Positions 8,973-17,186 of a stretch of 41,643 bases of DNA are shown piece after piece. The stretch comes from Candidatus Equicola faecalis. GTDB taxonomy: Bacteria; Bacteroidota; Bacteroidia; Bacteroidales; Bacteroidaceae. Below the pieces are notes generated by a model. The model saw only the letters and a list, made by a program, of their open reading frames with translations, had not been told where the DNA came from and ran no database searches. The position numbers and the translations under genes are program-made. The stretch is from contig JAGHTU010000030.1 in assembly GCA_018065185.1 (NCBI GenBank), forward strand, positions 1 to 41,643. Reading direction: 5' to 3'. Numbering within the stretch: the first letter of the stretch is position 1; every line of letters begins with the position of its first letter.

Positions 8973-11900
8973 TCTTTATCTTTTGTCTTCTCTTCTTTTT
9001 TTCTGTCTGTCACAGGTGTTGGTGTTTTCTTGTCCTTACGGAAATAGAACAGTTCACGGATGTGCTCCATCTGTTTCTTCAGCACTATTCCTACTCCATA
9101 TTGTGACACATGCCCCTCGAATGGGTCCATCATATCGCGTTTGTAGAACACCTGTAATGTACGCATCGCGGTGTTGTCAAGACGATATTCCATTGTCACG
9201 TTGTCAATTCCGTTCTGCCCATACACTTTATTTGCGTTTGACACCACACCACCCACCGATACGCCGAGACGGTTGTTCCAGAAACGCTTTGCAAACTTGA
9301 AACTATAGTCAGTATGGCTGCCCATATAGTCGGTTTTGCTGTCAATACCCATCGAGAGGTCAACACCCTCCAGCATGTTTCCAGTTATGTTTGATATCTC
9401 ATTCTGGATGAATGCGTTTAGGGCATTGTTCATCGAGAATCCGTTTGTGTTGCCATCAGATGCATATATGCCTGTCGAGAGCATTATGATTGCCAGTTTC
9501 TCGCGTTGTTCGGCATTCATCATCGACAGTTCGCTCTGTACCGTGAGGTCTTCCGGTGCATTGAGTATGAATTCAATCTTCATGTTGTTAAGTGCTTGCG
9601 ACACTTTCAGGCCGGTCTCGAATGCTACGGAACGTGTGCTGGTGGCATCCGACACGTTGGCATTGTTTTTCTGTGTGGCGGTGATGTTTAGCCATGGGTT
9701 CATCGCATCGCCGCTGAACTCCACATAACTGCCGTTTTTTATCGTGAAAGTCTTAAGCGGTATTACTGGTAGAGAATAGCGCATGTCGCCACTTGTTAGC
9801 GTGTAACGTCCGGTCAGCGTGAGGTCTGTTGCTGGGGAATACCTCATCCTCAATTCTCCACCACCTTCAAGGTTGACGTAGTTGCTTCCGTCTTCATTAA
9901 TGTTGCATCGAATATGAGCCCCCGGCTCGACGTTGAGCGTTAGATTCATGTTGATGTTGGTAGGCTTTGGCTTGTCGGATATTGTTACTTGTGTCGTATC
10001 ACGGAAATCGGTGAAAGTAACTAAGTCTTTCAGTCTGTCGTCAGTGTTCAGTGGTGAATCTTTCAGTATGTAGGTCAGGTCAGTGGAAGACAGCAAGTCG
10101 GCACGACCCGTGAGACGCATCATTGAGTTGTTGCCCTTCAGCATACCTGTGAAGTTTGCGAAGGCTTTACCATATACTATAGATGTTGCAGTCTTTTTGG
10201 CAGATACTATCTGGAATTTGTTTGTCTTTAATCGCATGTCAATGTTTATGTCGTCCAGACGTGAAAAATCGAGTTTCCCGTTCACAACAATAGGGTTTTC
10301 GTTATACCCATACAGAGCCATGTCTTTCATCAGCAAACGGCTGTTTTCTATCTTTGCTTGTGTGTCCTTAAAATGAAGTGATATGCCGTATGGCGGACTT
10401 GTGACGTATGCCGAATCAAGCATAATCTCTCCGTTGACTATTGGTGATGCTGTCGTTCCTGTCAGTCTTATATTGTCAGCCGTTATTTTCCCATATAGGT
10501 TTATAAGGTCGTTTGGCAGGAAAGCATTAGCCATCTCCAAAGGTAGTCTCGGCAGTTTTATCAGAGCATCAATCCTGTCACTCGTTGAATTATATTGTCC
10601 GCTTACGTCTGCCACTAGTATATCATCTTTGTACATTGTGGCAGAGAGTATATTTTCTCCCGTTGACATAGGCATCAAGGTGAACTCGGTGTTTACGTTG
10701 TTCAGTTCTGCTCCTTCCACCACGAGTGACTGCACTCCCATATCGGATGCGATAGTCCATTCGCCGTTTGTTTGGGTCAAGTGGAAATCGCCACTTAGGT
10801 TGCCGCTTATCTTTGGGAAGAAAGGAATTATTTCTGCCAGTTGTCCGAGAGCAAACCTGTTTATGCTGACGGTGAGATCCTGTGTGGCTGTGTTGTTGTT
10901 GTTGTCAGTATAGATCTGGATGCCAGTTCCATCGTTCCCCAAAAGTTCGAGATTGGCAGATATACGATTGGACTTGTCTATCGCTACATAATTATCTTCA
11001 TTCACGGCAAACTCCTTGTATCCAAGGATCACCGTACTATCTTTGATGTAGGCTTTTATTCCTTCTTCCGTAAAATCAGCTTGTGCTCCGAGGGCTATGC
11101 CTAGACTGTCTTTGCCATCGTACAACTGTGCATTGGTGATGAGTGTTCTCGGTGCGAGATGCCCATGCACGATAGCCTTGAACGCTGGCGAATTGCTGCC
11201 CTTATAGTTCTGTGCCTTCGCAAAATATGCTGTGCCAAGCGAGTCTTCGTTTGTGAGCAGAGAGATGTCATCAATCCTGATGCTGTCTGCCACCAATCCT
11301 TGTACTGATGCCGTGCTGTTTATGCCACTTTGTTTGTTGATATTCACCTCCACATCCATTTCTTCAAAATCGTATCCCAAATGACGTATAAAAGGCATAA
11401 TCGGACTATCTTGATTAGTGTTCAGCACAAGCGACAGATCTGGTAGTAGGCTTCTCAATTGCGTGCGGTCTATCTCTTTTGCCTTTATCTGACGTGATAA
11501 TTCGTTTAGATATGCAGAGAGTCCATCTTTGAATTGCATGACCCCATTTCCTGACTCTATGTTGAGCATCAGCGACGGACCGTTGATAATGGCGTGCATC
11601 GTCTCTCTGTCGGCATAGATGTCTATATCAGAACCAAACGGCACATATCCCACCTCATCTGCATCGAACGTAACATCCGAAAGAAAACCGCGTATGGACA
11701 GATATTCCTTCATGTCTGTTCCGATGTCAAAATGGGCACAGAGTCCCGTGACATATTTCGCATCACTTAGTCCTGCCGCCTTAAGGTCAATATTGGAGAT
11801 ATCGGTAATGATTGTTGCTTTTATATCCTTACGCGAGAGCATTCCCTCTATGTTGATGTTCCCATACAGCAGATTATTTCTTGATGCGATATCTGTCTTT

Positions 11901-13393
11901 ATCCTATTGTTGGCAATCTTGGCATTGGCAGTCACGGCTGTAATGATAAGAGGCTTATCAATGAGATGCAGACCATAAAGGTCGGCACGGCGCACCGTTG
12001 CCTGTACTTCAGCATTGAGGCAGTCAAAGGTCGGCTTCGCCCAGTTCATCTCCATGATGCGCTTTACGTCTCCCTTTATCAAGAAGTCAGCGTCAAGAAA
12101 CTTGTTGCGCGAGTGTATCGTGGAATTCAGTTGCCCATTGTTCAATGTGCCTGATATGGACATGTTCTGCAGGTCATAATCAGCATACTGCAGGCGTCTG
12201 ATATCGGCAGTCACTTGTGTCTTGCTGTGCTTGAAATCGAAACCGTCACTATGCAGGCTGATTTTTGCCGACACCAGCCCGACCCCAAACTGTGGAGCGT
12301 ATTCTCTGAGGTTTAACCCATCGACATCTGCCTCAAGTGCTATAGTGCTCTTCTTGGTGTTTATCTCTGCGTCAGCCTTCAGACGGGCGTTGTCTATCGT
12401 TGCGGTAAAGTCAGTCAATATATCGCCCTGCTCTCCATCGTAGTGTATATGCCCGTCAAATGTTGCAGTCTTTGGCAAGCGGTAATCTGCGAGCATACCT
12501 TTAGGCAGAAGTCGGCTGATAGGATTGGAATCCTCTATCTGCAGTCTCAGTTGGACATCGGCTTTCAACTTTTTCGTGTTGTCAAGATGTTCTATGCTAC
12601 CCTCAGCGCAGATATGTGCCACTTGTGGAAGATTCAGGTCTAATCCGCGCACCGTCATCTTCTGCATATTGCCCTCCATCGTGCCACACAGTATGATTGG
12701 CGTGCTCTTGTCCATCCCGTACATATCCGTCACGAATGAAAGGCGGTTTATGTAGGCATGTATCTGCATCGGGTCAGAGTAGGAGAGTGAATCTGCATCA
12801 AGGCATACTTTCTCCGCCTGCAAGGTGTCGTAGCCTAGTGTGGCGTCTTTCATGTCGGCGTGCGTGGCAGAGTATGCCATATCGTCAATGCCCAACGACA
12901 AATCGTCAATGTTCATCTCAGGCAGTGTGGCGACTATTTTCGGCATCTGTGGCAGAGAGAACGACATCTGCGTGTTGCGTATCTTGAACCTGCTGACGGC
13001 AATATCCCACCCAAGCGGTGTACTTGTCGTGTCTTCGGATTCAGGAATAGTGATATTTAGCACGGCATCTTCCAATGCTCCGTCGTTGATGATGGCTTTA
13101 TGTGCCAATAACTCTGTCGGTGTCACGTCCACCATCATGCGCCCTACGCTGGCAATAGTGTCCACGTGCAGGTCTTTCATTTCCAGTGTGAGTGGGAAAT
13201 CGAGGTTTGCATAATCCACATGTATCTCCATCCCATCATCCTCCCCGATGCTTGCCCCCACTCGGTTGAGGACAAACGTCAGTACGGGCGACCAGTACAG
13301 GGATAACACTAGACATATACATAGTACGATAAGAGTAGCCACAGCCACCCCTGTGATTTTAATGATTTTCATCGCATTATGCATCTTATCCAT
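8969..13393 (-). CDS. tamB: TamB-like translocation/assembly module protein (DUF490)
   Basis: A 1474-residue periplasm-spanning protein with one N-terminal membrane anchor (about 10-33) and a long repetitive beta-rich region built of AsmA/TamB-like strands (for example GQLNSTIHSRNKF, GKLDFSRLDDINIDM). The C-terminal DUF490 domain covers about the last 350 residues, with GGGELRMRYSPATDLTLTGR-like strands. TamB and its outer-membrane partner are thought to form a hydrophobic groove that helps outer-membrane protein insertion and phospholipid transport. The size is usual for Bacteroidota TamB. The start is uncertain: ATGs lie at 13393, 13384 and 13372, and the last gives a more compact anchor (MKIIKITG). 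It lies 63 bases after the phosphatase gene, so they may share a transcript. The highly charged C-terminal tail (KKEEKTKDKE) is unremarkable. Confidence 0.9.
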   Translation of the reverse strand: MDKMHNAMKIIKITGVAVATLIVLCICLVLSLYWSPVLTFVLNRVGASIGEDDGMEIHVDYANLDFPLTLEMKDLHVDTIASVGRMMVDVTPTELLAHKAIINDGALEDAVLNITIPESEDTTSTPLGWDIAVSRFKIRNTQMSFSLPQMPKIVATLPEMNIDDLSLGIDDMAYSATHADMKDATLGYDTLQAEKVCLDADSLSYSDPMQIHAYINRLSFVTDMYGMDKSTPIILCGTMEGNMQKMTVRGLDLNLPQVAHICAEGSIEHLDNTKKLKADVQLRLQIEDSNPISRLLPKGMLADYRLPKTATFDGHIHYDGEQGDILTDFTATIDNARLKADAEINTKKSTIALEADVDGLNLREYAPQFGVGLVSAKISLHSDGFDFKHSKTQVTADIRRLQYADYDLQNMSISGTLNNGQLNSTIHSRNKFLDADFLIKGDVKRIMEMNWAKPTFDCLNAEVQATVRRADLYGLHLIDKPLIITAVTANAKIANNRIKTDIASRNNLLYGNINIEGMLSRKDIKATIITDISNIDLKAAGLSDAKYVTGLCAHFDIGTDMKEYLSIRGFLSDVTFDADEVGYVPFGSDIDIYADRETMHAIINGPSLMLNIESGNGVMQFKDGLSAYLNELSRQIKAKEIDRTQLRSLLPDLSLVLNTNQDSPIMPFIRHLGYDFEEMDVEVNINKQSGINSTASVQGLVADSIRIDDISLLTNEDSLGTAYFAKAQNYKGSNSPAFKAIVHGHLAPRTLITNAQLYDGKDSLGIALGAQADFTEEGIKAYIKDSTVILGYKEFAVNEDNYVAIDKSNRISANLELLGNDGTGIQIYTDNNNNTATQDLTVSINRFALGQLAEIIPFFPKISGNLSGDFHLTQTNGEWTIASDMGVQSLVVEGAELNNVNTEFTLMPMSTGENILSATMYKDDILVADVSGQYNSTSDRIDALIKLPRLPLEMANAFLPNDLINLYGKITADNIRLTGTTASPIVNGEIMLDSAYVTSPPYGISLHFKDTQAKIENSRLLMKDMALYGYNENPIVVNGKLDFSRLDDINIDMRLKTNKFQIVSAKKTATSIVYGKAFANFTGMLKGNNSMMRLTGRADLLSSTDLTYILKDSPLNTDDRLKDLVTFTDFRDTTQVTISDKPKPTNINMNLTLNVEPGAHIRCNINEDGSNYVNLEGGGELRMRYSPATDLTLTGRYTLTSGDMRYSLPVIPLKTFTIKNGSYVEFSGDAMNPWLNITATQKNNANVSDATSTRSVAFETGLKVSQALNNMKIEFILNAPEDLTVQSELSMMNAEQREKLAIIMLSTGIYASDGNTNGFSMNNALNAFIQNEISNITGNMLEGVDLSMGIDSKTDYMGSHTDYSFKFAKRFWNNRLGVSVGGVVSNANKVYGQNGIDNVTMEYRLDNTAMRTLQVFYKRDMMDPFEGHVSQYGVGIVLKKQMEHIRELFYFRKDKKTPTPVTDRKKEEKTKDKE

Positions 13394-13456
13394 GCAGTTG
13401 TTCCCTTGATAGAGCGTGCTAAGATAAGATTTTTTAAGTATAAAAATAAATAAAAT

Positions 13457-13918
13457 TTATTTTTTTTGTTCCATGCAACGTGCCAGCAACGCTTTGCAAC
13501 CCTCTAAACAAGCGTTCCACGTCTCCTCAAATCTGTCGGTGTACCATGGATCGGGGATGTCGGCAGGATGGGCGGTGAAATCAAGCAGACGGTGTGTTTT
13601 CCCTTCTGCGTCTCCACCTGTGATGCGTAGCATATTGCGTATGTTCCATGTCTCCATGCCTATGAGCAAGTCAAATCTCTTGTAGTCCTCGCGCGTCATC
13701 TGCCTTGCTGCCTTTCCCTTGCAACTGATGCCGTGCCTTGCGAGTTCGCGCTTGGCTGGTGGATAGACAGGATTTCCGATTTCTTCGGTGGAAGTGGCTG
13801 CAGACTCAATATAGAATTCATCCTCCCGACCTGCTTTCCTTACGAGGTCTTTCATTATGAATTCTGCCATCGGACTTCTACAGATATTGCCATGACATAC
13901 AAAGAGAATTTTCTTCAT
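13457..13918 (-). CDS. Low-molecular-weight protein-tyrosine phosphatase
   Basis: Cytosolic phosphatase of 153 residues. The CX5R phosphate-binding loop VCHGNICRSPMAE is at 7-19, with nucleophile Cys8 and Arg14, and the general-acid loop DIPDPWY appears near residue 120; length and order match the family. In bacteria such enzymes often dephosphorylate tyrosine kinases of polysaccharide export, but no kinase or polysaccharide gene is adjacent, so the substrate is open. A good Bacteroidota promoter (13941-13971) lies just upstream on the same strand, making this the likely first gene of the leftward run into tamB. Confidence 0.93.
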   Translation of the reverse strand: MKKILFVCHGNICRSPMAEFIMKDLVRKAGREDEFYIESAATSTEEIGNPVYPPAKRELARHGISCKGKAARQMTREDYKRFDLLIGMETWNIRNMLRITGGDAEGKTHRLLDFTAHPADIPDPWYTDRFEETWNACLEGCKALLARCMEQKK

Positions 13919-13940
13919 CTCTTCTTCTTTATTCTTTATG

Positions 13941-13971
13941 CAAAATTACCAAATTCGTCTCATCTCACAAA
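13941..13971 (-). promoter_or_regulatory. Bacteroidota-type promoter for phosphatase-tamB operon
   Basis: On the minus strand a TTTG (-33) box at 13968-13971 is followed after 19 bases by TAATTTTG (-7, consensus TAnnTTTG) at 13941-13948, ending 22 bases before the phosphatase ATG. Spacing and both boxes fit the primary sigma factor consensus of Bacteroidota. Confidence 0.7.
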
Positions 13972-14097
13972 ATATCTCAACTCTTAACTTTTGATCAATT
14001 ATCAATTGTCAATTGTTTCTGATTATGTTTTCATGTTTTTTCTTAATCTAAGTTTCATCTTTTCCATTGTTATTATCTCTTTAATGTATGAAATCAT

Positions 14098-14105
14098 TAT
14101 CTTTG
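14098..14105 (+). promoter_or_regulatory. Possible -7 promoter box for small ORF
   Basis: TATCTTTG fits TAnnTTTG and lies 31 bases before the ATG at 14137. No TTTG is found at the expected upstream distance, so only half the promoter is visible. Confidence 0.4.
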
Positions 14106-14136
14106 CCCCCAGTAATAACATTTTAATATATATATT

Positions 14137-14331
14137 ATGACACAGGAGGATTATTTCAGCATTGATTGGCATCGTGGTAACATTGTTCGTCTCACGAATG
14201 GGAAAGAGTATTCCGTAAGGAAAGTTTTTAAGAAGTATCTGTTGCTCTATTCCGAAGAGTACGATGCCTATTTCATCGCAGACAACCGCATCATTGATGC
14301 GCGCGTCTCTGACGAAATATGGGATGATTAG
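14137..14331 (+). CDS. Small hypothetical protein
   Basis: I do not recognise this 64-residue protein. It is mixed in charge, rich in aromatic residues (Tyr, Trp, Phe) and reads like a compact beta-rich fold: IVRLTNGKEYSVRKVFKKY, then LLLYSEEYDAYFI, ending acidic (DEIWDD). There is no signal peptide or membrane segment. A plausible -7 box precedes it, and codon use looks like that of its neighbours. It could be a small regulatory or adaptor protein; nothing around it says which. Confidence 0.65.
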   Translation: MTQEDYFSIDWHRGNIVRLTNGKEYSVRKVFKKYLLLYSEEYDAYFIADNRIIDARVSDEIWDD

Positions 14332-14350
14332 AAATCATAATCTCAAAACT

Positions 14351-14508
14351 ATGAGATGTCAACGCATACTGATGATTGACGTTGCGTTGCGCTGTGCTGT
14401 GCTATGATGGCGCAAGCAGAGGCAGAAGGCTCATCGGTGGAGCATCTTCATTCTGAGAAAATGATACTTAAAGACGACCATCAGCGTCTGTGTCTCCGTA
14501 AGTATTAG
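14351..14508 (+). other. Two overlapping tiny ORFs, uncertain
   Basis: The 196-base gap before the kinase contains an 18-codon frame (14351-14407, MRCQRILMID...) whose TGA overlaps the ATG at 14404 of a 34-codon frame (14404-14508, MMAQAEAEG... ending LRKY). The arrangement resembles a leader peptide coupled to a second short peptide, but both are short enough to occur by chance. They do not encode the N-terminal domain missing from the downstream kinase. Confidence 0.2.
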
Positions 14509-14528
14509 GGGAAAACATTAGTTATATT

Positions 14529-15521
14529 ATGAATATTACGGATTTTATCTACACGATGCATGACTATCCTACACCTGTAGAAAGGACTGTGCATACGGTG
14601 CCTTTCATAAACAGGATGATAGAACAGGGCATGGCGGCTGACATGATACTCGTGACAGAAGCCTTGCAGGAACGCCAATTGTCGAAGATAGCAGAGCAGA
14701 TAGCATCCGATGACAATATAAAGGTGGTGTTGCTCGCTGGTCCGTCATCAAGTGGAAAGACATCATCCAGTAAACGCCTATGCATACAGCTTCTTGCAAG
14801 TATGAAACATCCTGTGGCGTTGTCTATGGATAACTGGTTTCTTAACCGCGACCAGACACCGCTCGATGAATTCGGAAAGCCTGACTTTGAGACTATCTAT
14901 GCATTGGATCTCAAACAATTTAACGAGAATATCTCATCGCTCATCAATGGCGAACAGGTGGCTCTACCTACGTTCAACTTCAAGGAAGGACGGCAAGAGT
15001 ACCGAGGCGAGACTCTGCGTCTTACCGATGATATGATACTCGTCATTGAGGGAATACATGCGCTGAATCCCCTCATGTCGGAACAGATAGAAGAGGATCG
15101 AAAGTTCAGGATTTACGCAGCACCGCAGAGCCCGATATCCCTGGATGGTGAGAACTGGATACCGACATGGGTGAATCGGCTGTTGCGCCGCATCAACCGC
15201 GACTATCAGACGCGTGGCTTGTCGGCACAGCAGACACTCGCCAGATGGCCGTCAGTGAGGCGTGGTGAACAGAAATGGATAGAGCCGTTCATCGATGAGG
15301 CAGATGCCGTGTTTGACACTTCAATGCTGTACGAATTGGCTGCGCTTTCCACTAAGGCGATTGAGGTGTTGAGCGAAGTGCCACATGATAGCGAGGAATA
15401 TAAATATGCCGAACAGTTGATAAATTTTCTTCGGATGCTGAAACCGATAGGAAGTGAGCAGATACCTATCAACTCGCTCATGCGAGAGTTTATCGGTGGC
15501 TCCATCTTTGATGTTGTGTGA
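14529..15521 (+). CDS. Nucleoside (uridine-type) kinase, short form
   Basis: A 330-residue cytosolic kinase of the uridine kinase/phosphoribulokinase P-loop family, which phosphorylates a nucleoside (uridine or cytidine in known members) with ATP. Walker A is GPSSSGKT at 71-78; SMDNWFLNRDQTP near 98-110 and ILVIEGIHALNP near 170-182 are family motifs, as is RRGEQKW. From about residue 27 it matches the C-terminal half of the roughly 550-residue Bacteroidales nucleoside kinase, whose N-terminal half is a TGS/threonyl-tRNA-synthetase-like domain. That half is absent, and no remnant of it is found upstream. The FHA gene begins 12 bases after the stop, so the two are probably one operon. Confidence 0.87.
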   Translation: MNITDFIYTMHDYPTPVERTVHTVPFINRMIEQGMAADMILVTEALQERQLSKIAEQIASDDNIKVVLLAGPSSSGKTSSSKRLCIQLLASMKHPVALSMDNWFLNRDQTPLDEFGKPDFETIYALDLKQFNENISSLINGEQVALPTFNFKEGRQEYRGETLRLTDDMILVIEGIHALNPLMSEQIEEDRKFRIYAAPQSPISLDGENWIPTWVNRLLRRINRDYQTRGLSAQQTLARWPSVRRGEQKWIEPFIDEADAVFDTSMLYELAALSTKAIEVLSEVPHDSEEYKYAEQLINFLRMLKPIGSEQIPINSLMREFIGGSIFDVV

Positions 15522-15533
15522 TATAGGAAGACC

Positions 15534-16043
15534 ATGAAGAGAGTACGTTGCCCGAAATGTGACAATTACATACAGTTTGATGCCAGCCGTGCCTTACCGG
15601 GGCAGAAACTGGTGTTCATCTGTCCTTATTGTAGCAAAGAGTTTGCCATAAGGATGAAAACGCCTGCTCCGAGTGATGCCCGACCTACGGAAGCAGAGGA
15701 AGCCGGCTGGCTGACAGTGATAGAGAACGTGTTTCATTTCCGTCAGCACTTGCCTCTGCACTTGGGAGATAATGTGATAGGGTGTTACCATAAGTCAAAT
15801 AATATATCAACTCCGATAGAAACCACTGACCCGAGTGTGGATTTTACTCATTGTGTGCTCAATGTCAGCCATGCGAAAGACGGACAGTTGCGTTATGTCT
15901 TGCGTGATGGTCCGAGCAACACGGGCACGTGGATCGGTAATGACATACTTGGGAAGAATGAGCGGCGCGTCATCTCCGACGGTACAATCTTTACTATCGG
16001 TGCAACATCCCTTATCCTCAATGTTAGGGAAGATGAAACTTAG
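15534..16043 (+). CDS. FHA domain protein with N-terminal zinc ribbon
   Basis: This 169-residue protein starts with an MJ0042-like zinc ribbon (CPKC at 6-9 and CPYC at 30-33) and ends in an FHA domain (about 75-165), with the usual GDNVIG, GPSNTGTWIGN and DGTIFTIG strands. FHA domains bind phosphothreonine, so it probably reads a phosphorylated partner; no Ser/Thr kinase is encoded here. The conserved Ser of the phosphopeptide loop is not obvious (NVSHAKDG is the nearest candidate), so binding is inferred from the fold. It lies 12 bases behind the nucleoside kinase and before the rpsP promoter. Confidence 0.85.
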   Translation: MKRVRCPKCDNYIQFDASRALPGQKLVFICPYCSKEFAIRMKTPAPSDARPTEAEEAGWLTVIENVFHFRQHLPLHLGDNVIGCYHKSNNISTPIETTDPSVDFTHCVLNVSHAKDGQLRYVLRDGPSNTGTWIGNDILGKNERRVISDGTIFTIGATSLILNVREDET

Positions 16044-16098
16044 GTTCAAAATCAAATCTCGGTGAGAGGCGGATGGGGCAAAAAAATATACTGATGTC

Positions 16099-16128
16099 TT
16101 GCACACTCGGAAAAAATGCTTACCTTTG
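16099..16128 (+). promoter_or_regulatory. Promoter of rpsP
   Basis: TTGC at 16099-16102 followed after 18 bases by TACCTTTG at 16121-16128 matches the Bacteroidota -33/-7 pair. The start codon follows 51 bases later, leaving a leader of about 45 bases that is AT-rich and shows no clear ribosomal-protein binding fold. Confidence 0.75.
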
Positions 16129-16179
16129 TCGCGTCTAACGGGTTTAGGCGTATTGTTTAATTTAAATTTAGAATAATTT

Positions 16180-16734
16180 ATGGCAACAAAAATCAGACTT
16201 CAGCGCGGCGGACATAAGGGACATGCTGTCTATCGTATTGTCGTTGCTGATGTGAGAGCTCCACGTGATGGTGCTTTCATTGAGAAGTTGGGTATGTATG
16301 ACCCTAACACGAATCCTGCAACAATTGAGTTGGATTTTCATCGCGCTCTTTATTGGGTTGGCGTTGGTGCACAGCCTACTGATACGGTGCGTGGCATTCT
16401 TTCTCGCGAAGGTGTATTGCTCATGCATCATCTTAAAGGTGGTGTAAAGAAGGGTGCTTTTGATGAAGCAGAGGCACAGAAGCGTTTCGACGCATGGAAG
16501 CAGAATAAGACTCAGGCAAAGGATGCTGTTCTCGCACAGGAAGCTGACGGCAAGAAGAAGGCTGCAAAGGCTGCTCTTGACGCAGAGAAGAAAGTGAACG
16601 AAGCACGTCTTGCAGCAAAAGCAGAGGCATTGGCAGCTGCTAAAGCTGCTGAAGAGGCTGCCAAGGCAGAGGCTGAAGCAGCAGAGGAAGCAGAAGCAAC
16701 GGAAGAAGCTCCTGAAACTCCAGCAGCAGAATAA
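16180..16734 (+). CDS. rpsP: 30S ribosomal protein S16 with extended Ala/Lys/Glu tail
   Basis: Component of the 30S subunit, contacting 16S rRNA in the body. Residues 1 to about 85 give the S16 fold: [25 protein letters not shown] and [10 protein letters not shown] are diagnostic. The protein is 184 residues, about twice the 82 of E. coli S16; residues from about 95 on form an Ala/Lys/Glu-rich, probably helical or coiled extension ending in EAPETPAAE. Similar extensions are known in Bacteroidota, so it is real coding sequence rather than a fused gene; codon periodicity continues to the stop. It has its own promoter and terminator. Confidence 0.97.
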   Translation: MATKIRLQRGGHKGHAVYRIVVADVRAPRDGAFIEKLGMYDPNTNPATIELDFHRALYWVGVGAQPTDTVRGILSREGVLLMHHLKGGVKKGAFDEAEAQKRFDAWKQNKTQAKDAVLAQEADGKKKAAKAALDAEKKVNEARLAAKAEALAAAKAAEEAAKAEAEAAEEAEATEEAPETPAAE

Positions 16735-16759
16735 AAAGCCTGCAATAATTAAGTTTATG

Positions 16760-16797
16760 GCATGGACATCCGCAAAAGGATTTGTCCATGCTTTTTT
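16760..16797 (+). terminator. Rho-independent terminator after rpsP
   Basis: Perfect 9-bp stem GCATGGACA (16760-16768) with TGTCCATGC (16783-16791), 14-base loop, followed by six Ts. Confidence 0.9.
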
Positions 16798-16807
16798 GTT
16801 TAATCGT

Positions 16808-16842
16808 CTTTTCGTTGGTTTATTGAAATAAATTATATACTT
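16808..16842 (+). repeat. 35-bp direct repeat, left copy
   Basis: A 35-base sequence starting CTTTTCGTTGGTTTATTG and ending TATACTT, 10 bases after the rpsP terminator. It is repeated exactly and in the same orientation at 19304-19338. The two copies bound the AAA ATPase/RloB cassette, so they may mark insertion or a site for excision by recombination. Confidence 0.93.
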
Positions 16843-16868
16843 TCGCAAACGGAACAAGTTAGATAACG

Positions 16869-17003
16869 ATGACTAAAGAAGACTTTATAAAAAGCATTAG
16901 GCACTCTCTTGAAATTAAAAAGAAAGCGTTAAAAGAGTCTGATATACGTTTGCAAAAATGGCAAGACGAGTTAGATAGAACTGGATTTGTTTCCTTTGGG
17001 TGA
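16869..17003 (+). CDS. Tiny hypothetical protein, 44 residues
   Basis: This frame begins ATG at 16869, 26 bases after the left 35-bp repeat, and runs MTKEDFIKSI... to FVSFG. It is Lys/Glu-rich and probably helical through most of its length. I do not recognise it. It faces the AAA/RloB operon tail to tail: its stop is one base from the end of the 56-residue frame on the other strand. It could be the N-terminus of a longer gene cut off by insertion, or a small real component of the cassette. Confidence 0.4.
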   Translation: MTKEDFIKSIRHSLEIKKKALKESDIRLQKWQDELDRTGFVSFG

Positions 17004-17004
17004 T

Positions 17005-17175
17005 CTATGAATGCGCTAAATATTGATGAAATAAATAAGTCTTTTGTCCAACTTCCATTGTTGTGCTTCTTAACTTTAATTCCAGAAGATGCTTGTTATG
17101 CCATTTTAGGACTTCTGCCTTGAATGCCTTAAACTTTTCCTGATTCTCTTTCTTGCTGATAATAGGTTTTGTCAT
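17005..17175 (-). CDS. Tiny hypothetical protein downstream of RloB, 56 residues
   Basis: An open frame of 56 residues, starting MTKPIISKKENQEKF and ending QYLAHS, begins 11 bases after the RloB stop on the same strand, where a third operon gene would be expected. It is basic and helical in character with no membrane segment, and has no family that I recognise. It may be a small third component, or a fragment left from a longer gene. Confidence 0.45.
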   Translation of the reverse strand: MTKPIISKKENQEKFKAFKAEVLKWHNKHLLELKLRSTTMEVGQKTYLFHQYLAHS

Positions 17176-17186
17176 TTCATTGGTGG

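Noticed and set aside
16168..16857. Long open frame on the minus strand across rpsP
   Set aside because: It is the mirror of the Ala/Lys/Glu-rich S16 coding sequence, giving an artificial Cys/Leu/Phe-rich product; rpsP is certain.
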